DNA of 64,000 nucleotides from Miltoncostaea sp050249835 (GTDB lineage Bacteria; Actinomycetota; Thermoleophilia; Miltoncostaeales; Miltoncostaeaceae): the NCBI GenBank assembly GCA_050249835.1, contig JBFWPT010000010.1, positions 1 to 64,000 of the forward strand. The letters run 5' to 3'. Position 1 is the first letter of the stretch; every line of letters starts with the position of its first letter. Below, piece after piece: positions 16,378 through 24,876 of this stretch. The position numbers and the translations under genes were made by a program. The notes beneath the pieces are model-generated. The model made no database searches, had not been told where the DNA came from, and saw nothing but the letters and a program-made list of their open reading frames with translations.

Positions 16378-17517
16378 TCAGGCGCGCGGGGAGGGCGCGG
16401 CCTCGGCCGCGGACTCCCTCACGATCTGCCGGCGCAGCACCTCCACGCCGGCCACCACCAGGGCCGCGAGCACGAGCACCCCGAGCAGCCGGCGGTCGCC
16501 GGACACGGGGCCCCACGCGAGGGCGGCCAGGAACAGGACGGCGACCACGCCGTAGACCCACCACACCCGGTCGCGCATCACCGGCGCCAGCCGGCGGCGG
16601 ACCGCGACGGCCCAGGCGGACGGGCCGGCAAGCCAGGCGCCGATGAGCAGGATGATGCCGTAGGTCAGGAGCGCCAGCGCCAGGTCGTGCAGCAGCCCGG
16701 TGCCGATGAGCCAGACGGCCTGCCCCGCGTCCCGGGTCGTGGGGTCCGTGAGCGCGTCCACCAGGATGTCGCCCGCCACGCGGCGCACCACGAGCAGGAT
16801 GCCGCCGATGATGGTCACGCCGGCGCCCAGCACGAGCAGCATCTGGCGGCGGAAGCCCTCGGCGAGCCAGACGGCGAGCACGATGAGCACCAGCACGCCG
16901 ATCAGCACGAGCACGGACATGGTGCGGATGGCGCGCACGGCGTCCTGGGCGCCCTCCAGGCGGTCGCTGCTCAGGATGACCACCGTCCCCGCGCCGTCCT
17001 CGAGGACGGGCTGGAGCCCGACACGGGCGCCGAGGCGTTCCACGAGCGGCTGCAGGTTCAGCACCACGTCGCCGCCGCTGGTGGTGAGGACCCCGTCGTC
17101 GACGCCGTCCAGGACGGCGATGAGCTGCTCGTGGGCGCGCCGGTTGGCCTCCCGCCAGAGCTCCTGGGTGCGCGGGTCGGCGAGCAGGCGGTCCGCCGCC
17201 GGCACGGCCGCCTCGCGCAGCAGGCCCACCGCCGGGCCCGCCAGGCCCTTCAGGTCCTCGGGGAGCAGCGCCTCGACCCGCTGCTCCAGGTTCGGGCCGC
17301 TGAAGAGGGCGTCCACCATGACGGTGGACGCGACCGCCCGGACCTCCTCGTCCTCGAGCAGCTGAGAGCTGACGTCGACCCAGTTGTCGGTGTCGAGCGC
17401 CTGCCGCTTCACCCACACCGTCAGCGAGCCGACGAGCAGCAGCAGGAGGGCCAGCCCGAGGCACACCCAGGCCAGCACCCGGCGCCGGCCGGGGGTGAGG
17501 ACCTCGCTCATCGTCAT
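16378..17517 (-). CDS. integral membrane protein, unknown function
   Basis: A 379-residue protein. One N-terminal membrane helix (about 16-37), a large extracytoplasmic helical domain of about 170 residues (starting KRQALDTDNWVDVSSQLLED), then about five membrane helices. This layout, with the DTDNWV motif after the first helix, is typical of a conserved actinobacterial membrane family without known function. ATG at 17517, with an in-frame ATG two codons later. It lies 11 nt downstream of a SHOCT-domain gene and 30 nt upstream of another, suggesting a functional trio. Confidence 0.8.
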   Translation of the reverse strand: MTMSEVLTPGRRRVLAWVCLGLALLLLLVGSLTVWVKRQALDTDNWVDVSSQLLEDEEVRAVASTVMVDALFSGPNLEQRVEALLPEDLKGLAGPAVGLLREAAVPAADRLLADPRTQELWREANRRAHEQLIAVLDGVDDGVLTTSGGDVVLNLQPLVERLGARVGLQPVLEDGAGTVVILSSDRLEGAQDAVRAIRTMSVLVLIGVLVLIVLAVWLAEGFRRQMLLVLGAGVTIIGGILLVVRRVAGDILVDALTDPTTRDAGQAVWLIGTGLLHDLALALLTYGIILLIGAWLAGPSAWAVAVRRRLAPVMRDRVWWVYGVVAVLFLAALAWGPVSGDRRLLGVLVLAALVVAGVEVLRRQIVRESAAEAAPSPRA

Positions 17518-17528
17518 GGCCGGGGGCC

Positions 17529-17807
17529 TCAGATCCCCAGCAGCTGGCGCTTCTTCGCCGCGAACTCCTCTTCGGTCAGGACGCCCGCGTCGCGGAGCCT
17601 CGCGAGCTGCTGCAGCTCGGCCATGTAGTCCGCGTCGGCGGCGGGAGCCGCGGCAGCGGGAGCCGGGGCCGGCGGCGGCGCGGCGGCCGCGGCCTGGGCG
17701 TCCTGCTCCGCCCACCGTCCCTGCTGGCGGCGGGCCACGCGGCCGGAGACGGCCGTCGCGGTGCCGGAGATGACGGCGGTACGGGCCGCCATGCGCATGA
17801 GCCCCAT
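17529..17807 (-). CDS. SHOCT-domain protein
   Basis: A 92-residue protein with a basic amphipathic N-terminus, an Ala/Pro-rich linker (about residues 38-58) and a C-terminal SHOCT motif, LARLRDAGVLTEEEFAAKKRQLL. SHOCT units are short oligomerisation or tethering modules. It begins the likely transcript that continues with the membrane protein and the PLDc_N/SHOCT protein. GAGGAGGA upstream of the ATG is a strong ribosome site. Confidence 0.85.
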   Translation of the reverse strand: MGLMRMAARTAVISGTATAVSGRVARRQQGRWAEQDAQAAAAAPPPAPAPAAAAPAADADYMAELQQLARLRDAGVLTEEEFAAKKRQLLGI

Positions 17808-17819
17808 CTCGTCCTCCTC

Positions 17820-18266
17820 CTAGGCCTCGGAGCCCTCGAGCTCGTCGAGGGCGTCGATCAGGTCCTGGACGCCGATGCGCTCGCTGGCGATCAGTCGTCC
17901 CCCGCTGCGCCGGACGGCCGCCGCGAACGGCGCGGCCCAGCGGTTCTCGTAGAGGATCACGGCGGCGGCGTCGCCGGGTTGCATCTCCTCGGCGATCCGG
18001 GCGAGGTCCTCGTCGCCGACGAGGCCCGACCCCGCGCCCTCGAAGACGACGAAGCCGCCGATGCGCTCGGCGTCCATCTCGCCGACGGCCAGGCCGTCGA
18101 AGGTGCCGTCCTCGTTCTTCACGACGAAGGTCGCGTCCAGCACCCGCACCACGCCGCGCTCCACCAGGTCCAGCAGGATCGGCACGGCTTCGCCCGTCAT
18201 CGGCGCACCCGCCGGGTAGCCGATGACCACGAGGTCGATCGGGCCCAGGTCGTCCAGCTCGCTCAC
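17820..18266 (-). CDS. DUF6325/DUF1269-like protein
   Basis: A 148-residue soluble protein beginning VSELDDLGPIDLVVIGYP. The GTG at 18266 is chosen because GGAAGGGG lies about 5 nt upstream. It shows a duplicated alpha/beta pattern with DLVERGVVRVLDATFVVKN and VILYENRWAAPFAAAVRRSGG, typical of small actinobacterial stress-associated DUF1269/DUF6325 proteins found beside SHOCT-domain genes. The catalytic role is unknown. It precedes the SHOCT/membrane trio by 12 nt on the same strand and likely shares its transcript. Confidence 0.8.
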   Translation of the reverse strand: MSELDDLGPIDLVVIGYPAGAPMTGEAVPILLDLVERGVVRVLDATFVVKNEDGTFDGLAVGEMDAERIGGFVVFEGAGSGLVGDEDLARIAEEMQPGDAAAVILYENRWAAPFAAAVRRSGGRLIASERIGVQDLIDALDELEGSEA

Positions 18267-18343
18267 ATCCACCCCTTCCGTTCGCGCGGCCGGGTCCGGT
18301 GGCACGCGCGGGACGAGCCTATTCCTTCGCGAGGACGGCCGCG

Positions 18344-19585
18344 CTACGAGGACCGGGTACGAACGCCCGCCAGCAGGGGCGCGCTGGCGAGCAGCAGCAG
18401 CCCGGCGACCAGCCAGAGCGCCGAGTAGGAGACCGTTCCGAGCGGGGTCCCGAGCGCGCGCTGGGCCTCGATCGCCGCGCCCGCCAGCAGCGGGCCGACG
18501 ATGATGCCGACACCGCGGCTCATGCTGTAGACGCCGGTGAGCAGGCCGTGGCCGGCGCGCGGCATCATCGGGATGAGCATCGCGTAGGGCAGGGCCATCA
18601 TCACGCCGGCGCTCGCAGAGATGACCGGGATCATCGGGACGAGCAGCGCGGGCTCGTCGAACAGGAACGGCACCACCATCGGCGCGCCGTAGGAGACGGC
18701 CGTCGCCTGCACCACCCTCCGGGTGCCGAAGCGCTCGGCGAGCCGCCCGGCCACGGCGGCGCCGACCAGCACGCAGAGCCCCGCCGCCCCGATCACGCCG
18801 GCGGTCGCGACGAGGCTCAGCCCCAGGCCCACGGTGACCCACAGCACCACGAACGTCCGGATCGCGCCGAGGGCGGCCTCCCAGAGGGCGTTCGCCGCGA
18901 AGAACGCCCGCAGGTCGGGCCGCGCGGCGAGCAGGCGCCGCACCGCCCGGAAGGCGTCGACGGCGCCCATCGCGTCGGAGGGCTCCTGCTGCAGGGGCGG
19001 CCCGTCGCGGCGCAGCAGGGCCCAGATGAAGACCCCGGTCGTCGCGAGCATCAGGCCCGCGGCCGTGACGAACGGGACCGGCTCGGCGATGGCCAGCAGC
19101 AGGCCCCCGCCCACCAGCGCGAGCGCGGTGCCGACGCCCCGGGCGACGGCCTGGGCGCTCTGGGAGCGGCCCGCGTCGCGGTCGGGGACCAGGTCGGGGT
19201 AGAGGGTGCGGTAGGGCTCGTAGGCGACGTAGTAGGCCCCGAACAGCACGATCACGATCGCCAGGGCGGGGCCGAGGGCGTGCTGGAAGCCCAGCAGGAC
19301 GAGCGCCACCGCCATCACCGGCACGCCGCCCAGCACGAACGGCAGCCGCCCGCCGATGGGGGTGACCACGCGGTCCGAGCGCGCGCCGATCAGGACCGGC
19401 AGGAACAGGGCGAGGACGCCCTCCACCGCGATCAGCGCGGCGATGGCCGTGGGCGATCCGGCGCTGTCGGCGACGATGACCGGCAGGTAGGTCCCCACGG
19501 TCGTCGCCGCGAGGGCGAAGCCGAAGGTCGGCACGGCGAGGAGCACGTGGGTCCCCGCCGAGGTGCGCGGTGCGGTCTGGTCCAC
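18344..19585 (-). CDS. MFS transporter
   Basis: A 413-residue permease with about 12 hydrophobic segments and a central cytoplasmic loop (RRDGPPLQQEPSDAMG). The loop between helices 2 and 3 reads GARSDRVVTPIGGRLPF, the MFS A-motif region in a form found in the GPH/SLC45-like sugar transporters. A sugar or glycoside substrate is therefore a guess. GTG start at 19585. No sugar-metabolism genes flank it. The next gene downstream is the DUF1269-like gene, 78 nt away. Confidence 0.85.
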   Translation of the reverse strand: MDQTAPRTSAGTHVLLAVPTFGFALAATTVGTYLPVIVADSAGSPTAIAALIAVEGVLALFLPVLIGARSDRVVTPIGGRLPFVLGGVPVMAVALVLLGFQHALGPALAIVIVLFGAYYVAYEPYRTLYPDLVPDRDAGRSQSAQAVARGVGTALALVGGGLLLAIAEPVPFVTAAGLMLATTGVFIWALLRRDGPPLQQEPSDAMGAVDAFRAVRRLLAARPDLRAFFAANALWEAALGAIRTFVVLWVTVGLGLSLVATAGVIGAAGLCVLVGAAVAGRLAERFGTRRVVQATAVSYGAPMVVPFLFDEPALLVPMIPVISASAGVMMALPYAMLIPMMPRAGHGLLTGVYSMSRGVGIIVGPLLAGAAIEAQRALGTPLGTVSYSALWLVAGLLLLASAPLLAGVRTRSS

Positions 19586-19844
19586 GGCTCCCCGGACAGG
19601 GTGGCGACGCCGCCAAGCGTACGGGGGTGCCCGGTCGCCACGCCGCCCGGCGGCCTCGCCCGATGGGGCGATGTCGTCACCCGAACGCGCGACCCCGCCC
19701 CCCGGCCGTCCCGGGGCGCGTTTCCCGCTCCGCGCCCCCGATCCCGTCCCGGAGCGCGGCGAGGGGCCCCCAGATCGTGGCCGGATGCACGCCGGCTGGG
19801 GCTAGCGTCGGTCCGCCGGCGCACGACGAGACGGGGGAAGGGCC

Positions 19845-21230
19845 ATGCGACGCGACGAGGCAGCGGGGACGGACGGGGGGCGCGGGCTCCGGAGGAGGGA
19901 GTTCCTGGCGGCCGCCGCCGTCGCCGCGGTGGCGCCGGGGGCGCTGGCCGGCCGGGCCGCGGCCGGCGGCGGCCGGGACACGGGACGCGAGGCCTGGCCG
20001 CAGGCGGCGCACGACCTCTCGGCCACCCGGGCCGTCCGGCGGGCGCCGTCGGGCCTCGTGGTCCGGTGGCGCCGGCCGATGGCGGGCGGCCTGACGGGAC
20101 CGCCGCTGGTGGTCGACGACCGGGTGGTCGCGGCGTCGCTCGGCGGCGAGGTCGCGGTCTTCGACCTGGCCGACGGGCGGGAGCGCTGGCGGCGGAGCTT
20201 CCCGCCCTCGCTCCACGGATCCGGCGACGGCGCGGTCGCGCTCGGGTTCTTCGGCGGCTGCGCCGTGGAGGACGGCCGGGTGGTCGTCGCGTCCGACCGC
20301 ATGCGCTGCCTGCGCCTGCGCGACGGTGCCGTGCTCTGGGAGGCCGAGCCCCTGCGCCCCCCGGGGGCCGATGACTACTTCTGGGGCGCGCCGGTCATCG
20401 CCTGCGGGCTCGTCGTCGCGGGATCCGGCGCCGGCAGCGAGGCGACAGACACCCGTGGCCGCGTCACCGCGTACCGGCTCCGCGACGGCGCGCTGCGCTG
20501 GAGCACCGCGATGGTGCCCGAGGGCGGCAACGGCGGCGGCGTCCTCGCCCCGGTGAGCGTGGACCCGTTCCGCGGCGGGGTGTTCGCCGGGACCGGCTCC
20601 CCCTACCTGCCGTGGCCGGGGACGAACCCGGGCACCTGCTCGGTGGTGGAGCTGGCCCTCGGCGACGGCCGGCTGCGCTGGAGCGACCAGCTGCACCCCG
20701 CGGACCAGCTCGGCTTCGACGTCAACTCGGCGCCGGTGCTGACGCGGCACGTCATCGCCGCGACGGCCAAGGATGGCGTCTGGGCCTGGGACCGCCGGAC
20801 GCGGGCCCGCCTCTGGACGCGCGGCCTGACCCCGGCGACGCCCGCGGGCGGGGGGCCGGCGGGCCCGGTCAACGGGCCCGAGGGCGGCCCCATCGCCACC
20901 GACGGCCGCCTCCTCTACGCGCTCTCCAACGACGGCGACGCCGGGCACGCCGTGGCCGCGGCCCTGGACGCCCGCACCGGCGCGGTGCGCTGGCGGACCG
21001 ACCTGGGCGGGCTGGCCTTCGCGGCGCCCGCCCTGGCCGGCGACCTCCTGTGCGCCACGACCGCGTCCGGCGACCTGGAGGTGCTCGGCGCGCGCGACGG
21101 CCGCCAGGTCGCGCGGGTGCCGCTCGGCGGCCCCAGCGCCGGGGCGGTCGCGGCGGGGCGCGGGCGGCTCGTCTTCGGCGTCGGCGCCGAGCCCTTCCTG
21201 CCCGGGGGTGAGCTGCTCTGCGTCGGCTGA
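19845..21230 (+). CDS. Tat-exported PQQ-like beta-propeller protein
   Basis: A 461-residue exported protein. The N-terminus GRGLRRREFLAAAAVAAVAPG is a twin-arginine signal, so the protein is probably exported folded. The body is an eight-blade-like propeller with repeated PQQ-type units: VAVFDLADGRERWRRSF, CLRLRDGAVLWEAEP, VTAYRLRDGALRWST, VVELALGDGRLRWSDQ, ALDARTGAVRWRTDLGG. Metal or PQQ ligands of true quinoprotein dehydrogenases were not identified, so it may be a scaffold or binding protein. The ribosome site GGGGGAAGGG precedes the ATG. Confidence 0.87.
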   Translation: MRRDEAAGTDGGRGLRRREFLAAAAVAAVAPGALAGRAAAGGGRDTGREAWPQAAHDLSATRAVRRAPSGLVVRWRRPMAGGLTGPPLVVDDRVVAASLGGEVAVFDLADGRERWRRSFPPSLHGSGDGAVALGFFGGCAVEDGRVVVASDRMRCLRLRDGAVLWEAEPLRPPGADDYFWGAPVIACGLVVAGSGAGSEATDTRGRVTAYRLRDGALRWSTAMVPEGGNGGGVLAPVSVDPFRGGVFAGTGSPYLPWPGTNPGTCSVVELALGDGRLRWSDQLHPADQLGFDVNSAPVLTRHVIAATAKDGVWAWDRRTRARLWTRGLTPATPAGGGPAGPVNGPEGGPIATDGRLLYALSNDGDAGHAVAAALDARTGAVRWRTDLGGLAFAAPALAGDLLCATTASGDLEVLGARDGRQVARVPLGGPSAGAVAAGRGRLVFGVGAEPFLPGGELLCVG

Positions 21231-21233
21231 CCC

Positions 21234-22160
21234 TCAGACCCGTGGCATGACCCGCTCGGCGAAGCGGGTGAGCTGCTCCACGTCGTCCCCGAGGGGCCAG
21301 ACGAGGATCCGCTGCGCCCCGGCGTCGCGGAACGCGCGCACGCGCTCCGCGCAGACCTCGGCGGGCCCGATCGGCAGCGCGAGGGCCGCGAGCTCCTCGA
21401 CCGGGCGGCCGACGAGCGGCGAGAGCACGTCCGCCAGGACCCTCCGCTCGACGGCGCGGTCCTCGGTGACGAAGGTCCAGGCCGTCGCGACGCCGTTGGC
21501 GAAGTCGTCCGGGTCGCCGCCCCGGGCGGCGACGTGCGCGCGGACGTCGGCCCACGCGGCCGCGAAGCGGTCCGGGGTGGTGTTGTAGGCGGAGGCGAGC
21601 CACCCGTCGCCGAGCTCGGCCGCGCGGCGCAGGCCGCGCGGCCCGCCCCATCCCGCCAGCCACAGGGGAGGGCGGCCGGGGGCCGGCCGCGGCTCCAGGG
21701 TCACCCCGGCGGTCGAGTGGAACCGTCCCTCGAAGGGCCCCGGGTCGCGGCCGAGCAGGGCGCGCAGGGCGCGGACCGCCTCCTCGAAGCGGGCGCCCCG
21801 GCCATCGGGCGGCACCCCGGCGGCCACCAGGTCGCGCTCGCTCGACCCGGGGCCGACGCCCGCCGTGAACCGGCCCCCCGACAGCAGGTCGAGCGCCGTG
21901 AAGGCCTTGGCGCAGGCGGCGGGCCCGCGCACCGCCGGTAGCGCGACCGTCGTCGCGAGCCCCATGTCCCCGGACGCGTCGATGACCGACGCGAGGGCGG
22001 TCGGGCCGTCCAGCCACGGCGTGCGGAAGACCAGGTGGTCGTTGGCGGTGAGCCAGCGGTAGCCCAGCCGCGACGCGGCCGCGGCGTAGGCGCGCAGCCC
22101 GGCCGGGGACGGCGCCGCGCCCTGCAGCGGGATGAGCGGGAGGTGCGCGCCGAGCTCCAC
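21234..22160 (-). CDS. LLM class (F420-type) oxidoreductase
   Basis: A luciferase-like TIM-barrel flavin/F420 oxidoreductase of 308 residues. The typical N-terminus (GAHLPL, then YRWLTANDHLVF), GLATTVALPAVRGPAACAKAFTALD, LLSGGRFTAGVGPGSSERD and the C-terminal SPLVGRPVEELAALALPIGPAEVCAERVRAFRDAG fit the actinobacterial F420-dependent group. F420 is thus inferred as cofactor but the substrate is unknown. GTG at 22160; an alternative GTG at 22175 cannot be excluded. It converges on the PQQ-propeller gene with only 3 nt between stops. Confidence 0.88.
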   Translation of the reverse strand: MELGAHLPLIPLQGAAPSPAGLRAYAAAASRLGYRWLTANDHLVFRTPWLDGPTALASVIDASGDMGLATTVALPAVRGPAACAKAFTALDLLSGGRFTAGVGPGSSERDLVAAGVPPDGRGARFEEAVRALRALLGRDPGPFEGRFHSTAGVTLEPRPAPGRPPLWLAGWGGPRGLRRAAELGDGWLASAYNTTPDRFAAAWADVRAHVAARGGDPDDFANGVATAWTFVTEDRAVERRVLADVLSPLVGRPVEELAALALPIGPAEVCAERVRAFRDAGAQRILVWPLGDDVEQLTRFAERVMPRV

Positions 22161-22197
22161 GGGGCGATCATCCACCCGGCCCGCCCCGCCGCGCACG

Positions 22198-22226
22198 TTG
22201 GGGTCGTCCGCAGAAGGCGCTACTGT
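22198..22226 (+). promoter_or_regulatory. cspA promoter and structured 5' leader
   Basis: TTGGGG at 22198-22203 and TACTGT at 22221-22226 are separated by exactly 17 bp, a good housekeeping-type promoter. It implies a 5' leader of about 100 nt before the cold-shock gene. The leader opens with a perfect 16-bp palindrome GGTCCCGGCCGGGACC (22237-22252) and has a second stem CTCGGCG/CGCCGAG near 22302-22321. Long structured leaders are usual in cold-shock genes and can act as RNA thermosensors. Confidence 0.6.
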
Positions 22227-22335
22227 GCCCGGCGGCGGTCCCGGCCGGGACCGTTTCAGGAAGCGCGTGGATCGGGACGCTGGTGGGCCTTCTGGCTCGG
22301 CGGGTCGTGTCCTCGCCGAGCGATAAGGAAGTGCC

Positions 22336-22539
22336 ATGCCGGAAGGCGTCGTGAAGTGGTTCTCGTCGGAGAAGGGGTACGGGTTCATCACCCCCGACGA
22401 CGGCGGTAAGGACCTGTTCGTCCACTTCTCCGAGATCCAGGGCTCCGGGTACCGGAACCTGGAGGAGGGGCAGCGCGTGTCGTTCGAGTCGCAGGAGGGC
22501 CCGAAGGGCCCGCAGGCGGCCAACGTCAACGGCCTCTAG
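22336..22539 (+). CDS. cspA: cold-shock protein (CspA family)
   Basis: A 67-residue single cold-shock domain that binds single-stranded RNA/DNA and melts secondary structure. RNP1 KGYGFIT and RNP2 LFVHFS are intact, preceded by GVVKWFSSEK. The protein has the full family length. It is monocistronic, with its own promoter and leader upstream and a strong hairpin terminator 27 nt after the stop. TAAGGAAG supplies the ribosome site. Confidence 0.98.
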   Translation: MPEGVVKWFSSEKGYGFITPDDGGKDLFVHFSEIQGSGYRNLEEGQRVSFESQEGPKGPQAANVNGL

Positions 22540-22565
22540 GACCGGGAACACACTCACACGTTGTG

Positions 22566-22593
22566 CCGAGGCCGCCCTCCGGGGCGGCCTCGG
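22566..22593 (+). terminator. cspA terminator hairpin
   Basis: A perfect 12-bp stem CCGAGGCCGCCC/GGGCGGCCTCGG with a TCCG tetraloop. Only TCGTCG follows rather than a T-run. Confidence 0.75.
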
Positions 22594-22667
22594 TCGTCGA
22601 CGGGGTGGTTGGCGCGCCCCCGGAGGGGGAAGATCGCGGTGTCCGGACCTACGTTGGAGGGAGCGCA

Positions 22668-22832
22668 ATGGCGCGCGGAGACGGCATCAACATCGGCGGC
22701 GTCGGCCTCGGCGGCATCCTGGTCATCGCCGGGATCATCGTCGCCCTGTTCTGGTCGATCCTGCTCGGGGTCATCATCGCCCTGGTGGGCCTGATCGCCT
22801 TCGGCGGGTTCGTGAAGGGCAAGTGGTACTGA
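22668..22832 (+). CDS. small glycine-rich membrane protein
   Basis: A 54-residue protein: MARGDGINIGGVGLGGILVI leads into two closely spaced membrane helices (about 14-30 and 31-47) and ends GGFVKGKWY. ATG at 22668 follows GGAGGGA. No family is recognised. The length, the intact ribosome site and the regular hydrophobic pattern support a real gene. It could be a small membrane stress or assembly peptide. Confidence 0.72.
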   Translation: MARGDGINIGGVGLGGILVIAGIIVALFWSILLGVIIALVGLIAFGGFVKGKWY

Positions 22833-22900
22833 TCCGCACCGCGTGACCGGCGGGCCCGGGCCGGACCCGGACCGGACCTGGGCCGCCGCGCTCTGCCAAG

Positions 22901-24133
22901 ATGCGCCCCGTGCGCCGACGGGTCGTGATCACGGGAGCGGGGGTCGTGAGCCCGCTCGGGACCGGTGCGGGCGCGTTCTGGGACGCCCTCGCGGAGGGCC
23001 GCACCGGTGCCGCGCACGTGGACCTGGAGGCCGTGGGCACGATCTGCGCCTTCCCGGTCGCCGGCGGTGACGACGCGGAGGACCGCTTCGGCCGCCGCGA
23101 GGCGCGCCGCATGGACCGGGCCGGGCGCCACGCCGCCGTGGCCGGGGCCCTCGCCCTGGAGGACGCCGGGGATCTCGGGGCGGACCCCGAGCGCGTCGGC
23201 GTGTCCCTCGGATGCGTCCACGGCGGCGCCGAGACGCTGCTCGAGGCGCACCGGGCCTTCCTGGAGCGCGGCCCGGACCGGGTGGGGCCGTTCGCGATCC
23301 CCCTGTCGCTCACCAACTCGCCCTGCGCGGGCCTCGCCCGGGTGCTCGGCCTGCGCGGGCCGTCGGCCTCGCCGGCCACCGCCTGCGCCGCCGGGTCGGA
23401 CGCCATCGGCCAGGCGCTCACCCTGATCCGGGACGGCCGGGCCGACGCGATGATCGCCGGCGGCGCCGAGGCGCCCATCTCGCCGCTCGTCATCGCCGGC
23501 TACGCCAAGCTCGGCGCGCTCACGCCCAGCACCAAGCCGCCGGAGCGGGCGTCGTCGCCGTTCGACGTGGGCCGCGACGGATTCGTGATGGGGGAGGGCG
23601 CCGGGGTGCTGGTGCTGGAGGAGCGTGAGCACGCCCTCGCCCGCGGCGCGCGCATCTACGCGGAGCTCACCGGCTACGGCACCTCGTGCGACGCCGGGCA
23701 CCTGACCGACCCCGACCAGACGGGCGCCGGCCCGGCCCGGGCGATGGGCATCGCCCTCGCCGACGCGGGCCTGACGGGCGCCGACATCGGCTACGTCAAC
23801 GCCCACGCCACCTCGACGACGGCCGGCGACATCGCCGAGTCGCGGGCGCTCGCGCTCGCCGGGCTCGGGGGCGCCGCGGTGTCGTCCACCAAGTCGGCCC
23901 ACGGCCACGCCCTCGGCGCCGCCGGCGGCATCGAGGCGGTCGCGACCCTGATGGCGTTCGCCCGCGACGTCCTCCCGGCGACGCTCAACCTGGAGGAGCC
24001 GGACCCGGAGGCGCCGTTCGACCACGTCACGGCCCCCCGGCAGGCGACCGTCGCCCACGCCGCCTCGAACTCGTTCGGCTTCGGCGGCCACAACGCGTGC
24101 CTGGTCATGTCGCGGCACGACGCCGGGGCGTGA
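22901..24133 (+). CDS. beta-ketoacyl-ACP synthase II-like (FabF family)
   Basis: Thiolase-fold condensing enzyme of 410 residues. The catalytic triad is complete: Cys in TACAAGS (near residue 166), His in NAHATSTT (near 303) and His in KSAHGHALGAAGG (near 336). The FabF start VVITGAGVVSPLG and the end ASNSFGFGGHNACLV are also present. It extends acyl chains in fatty-acid or related biosynthesis. As it stands apart from other fab genes and is joined (4-nt overlap) to an RraA-like gene, a secondary-metabolite or storage-lipid role is possible. The ribosome site is weak; a GTG at 22910 is an alternative start. Confidence 0.92.
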   Translation: MRPVRRRVVITGAGVVSPLGTGAGAFWDALAEGRTGAAHVDLEAVGTICAFPVAGGDDAEDRFGRREARRMDRAGRHAAVAGALALEDAGDLGADPERVGVSLGCVHGGAETLLEAHRAFLERGPDRVGPFAIPLSLTNSPCAGLARVLGLRGPSASPATACAAGSDAIGQALTLIRDGRADAMIAGGAEAPISPLVIAGYAKLGALTPSTKPPERASSPFDVGRDGFVMGEGAGVLVLEEREHALARGARIYAELTGYGTSCDAGHLTDPDQTGAGPARAMGIALADAGLTGADIGYVNAHATSTTAGDIAESRALALAGLGGAAVSSTKSAHGHALGAAGGIEAVATLMAFARDVLPATLNLEEPDPEAPFDHVTAPRQATVAHAASNSFGFGGHNACLVMSRHDAGA

Positions 24134-24780
24134 CGGGCGCGGTCCCCGAGGATCTCCGCCCCGTCGCCGAGGCGGTGAGCTGCTCGGCGATCTGCGACGC
24201 GATGATGCGTCTGCACGGCCACCGGGCGCACATCACCGACCTGGTGAGCCCGGTGCCGGAGCGGTGGCTGCTCGGGCCCGCCGTCACGATGCAGTTCCTG
24301 CCGCTGCGCGCGGACCTGCTCGACCCGGCCCGGCACGACTTCTCGCCCATGCTCGACGCCGCCGTCGCCGGGGGCGACCCCGCCGGGGCGGTGCTCGTCG
24401 TGTCGAGCTGGGGGCACCCGGACCAGCCGGTCGCGGGCGGCAAGAAGCTGTCGCGGCTGCGCAACCTGGGTCTCGCCGGGCTCGTGGCCGACGCCCGGCT
24501 GCGCGACTTCGCGGAGGTCGTCGACCTCGGCATCGGGGCCTGGTGCCGCGGCGAGACGGTGCGCCAGGGCGGGCACGAGATCATGCCGTGGGCCGCGGGC
24601 GTGCCCGTCGCGGTCGGTGGGGTCACGGTGATCCCGGGCGACTGGGTCTACGCGGACGCCTCGGGCGCCGTCGTGATCCCGGCGGGCGACCTGCGGGCGG
24701 TGCTGGAGGAGGCCGCCGCCATCGAGGAGCGCGACGCCGCCGCGGTGGAGCGCATGTGCGAGGCGGACGCCCGCCGCTGA
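24130..24780 (+). CDS. RraA / HMG-aldolase-like protein
   Basis: A 216-residue member of the RraA family (formerly annotated dimethylmenaquinone methyltransferase), which includes 4-hydroxy-4-methyl-2-oxoglutarate aldolases and regulators of RNase E. The family core GLAGLVADARLRDFAEVVDLG keeps the Arg-Asp pair of the (D/A)-x-x-R-D motif, and GDWVYADASGAVVIP is the usual C-terminal signature. GTG at 24130 overlaps the FabF stop. Activity as aldolase or oxaloacetate decarboxylase is possible. A convergent terminator follows. Confidence 0.85.
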   Translation: MTGAVPEDLRPVAEAVSCSAICDAMMRLHGHRAHITDLVSPVPERWLLGPAVTMQFLPLRADLLDPARHDFSPMLDAAVAGGDPAGAVLVVSSWGHPDQPVAGGKKLSRLRNLGLAGLVADARLRDFAEVVDLGIGAWCRGETVRQGGHEIMPWAAGVPVAVGGVTVIPGDWVYADASGAVVIPAGDLRAVLEEAAAIEERDAAAVERMCEADARR

Positions 24781-24830
24781 TCGCTCGTTCAGGACGCGTT
24801 CAGGGCAGGCGCGAGAAAGTGGGACGCGGA

Positions 24831-24862
24831 GGGCTCGCGACCTCCTCTCCGGTCGCGAGCCC
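24831..24862. terminator. convergent terminator hairpin
   Basis: A perfect 12-bp stem GGGCTCGCGACC/GGTCGCGAGCCC with an 8-nt loop TCCTCTCC, followed on the plus strand by CCTTGCGTT. It lies between the RraA-like gene and the 3' end of aztD and can serve both. Confidence 0.8.
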
Positions 24863-24876
24863 CCTTGCGTTCCTGG

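Noticed and set aside
24130..24780. Menaquinone methyltransferase function for the RraA-like gene
   Set aside because: No SAM-binding motif is present; the family name is a known historical misannotation.
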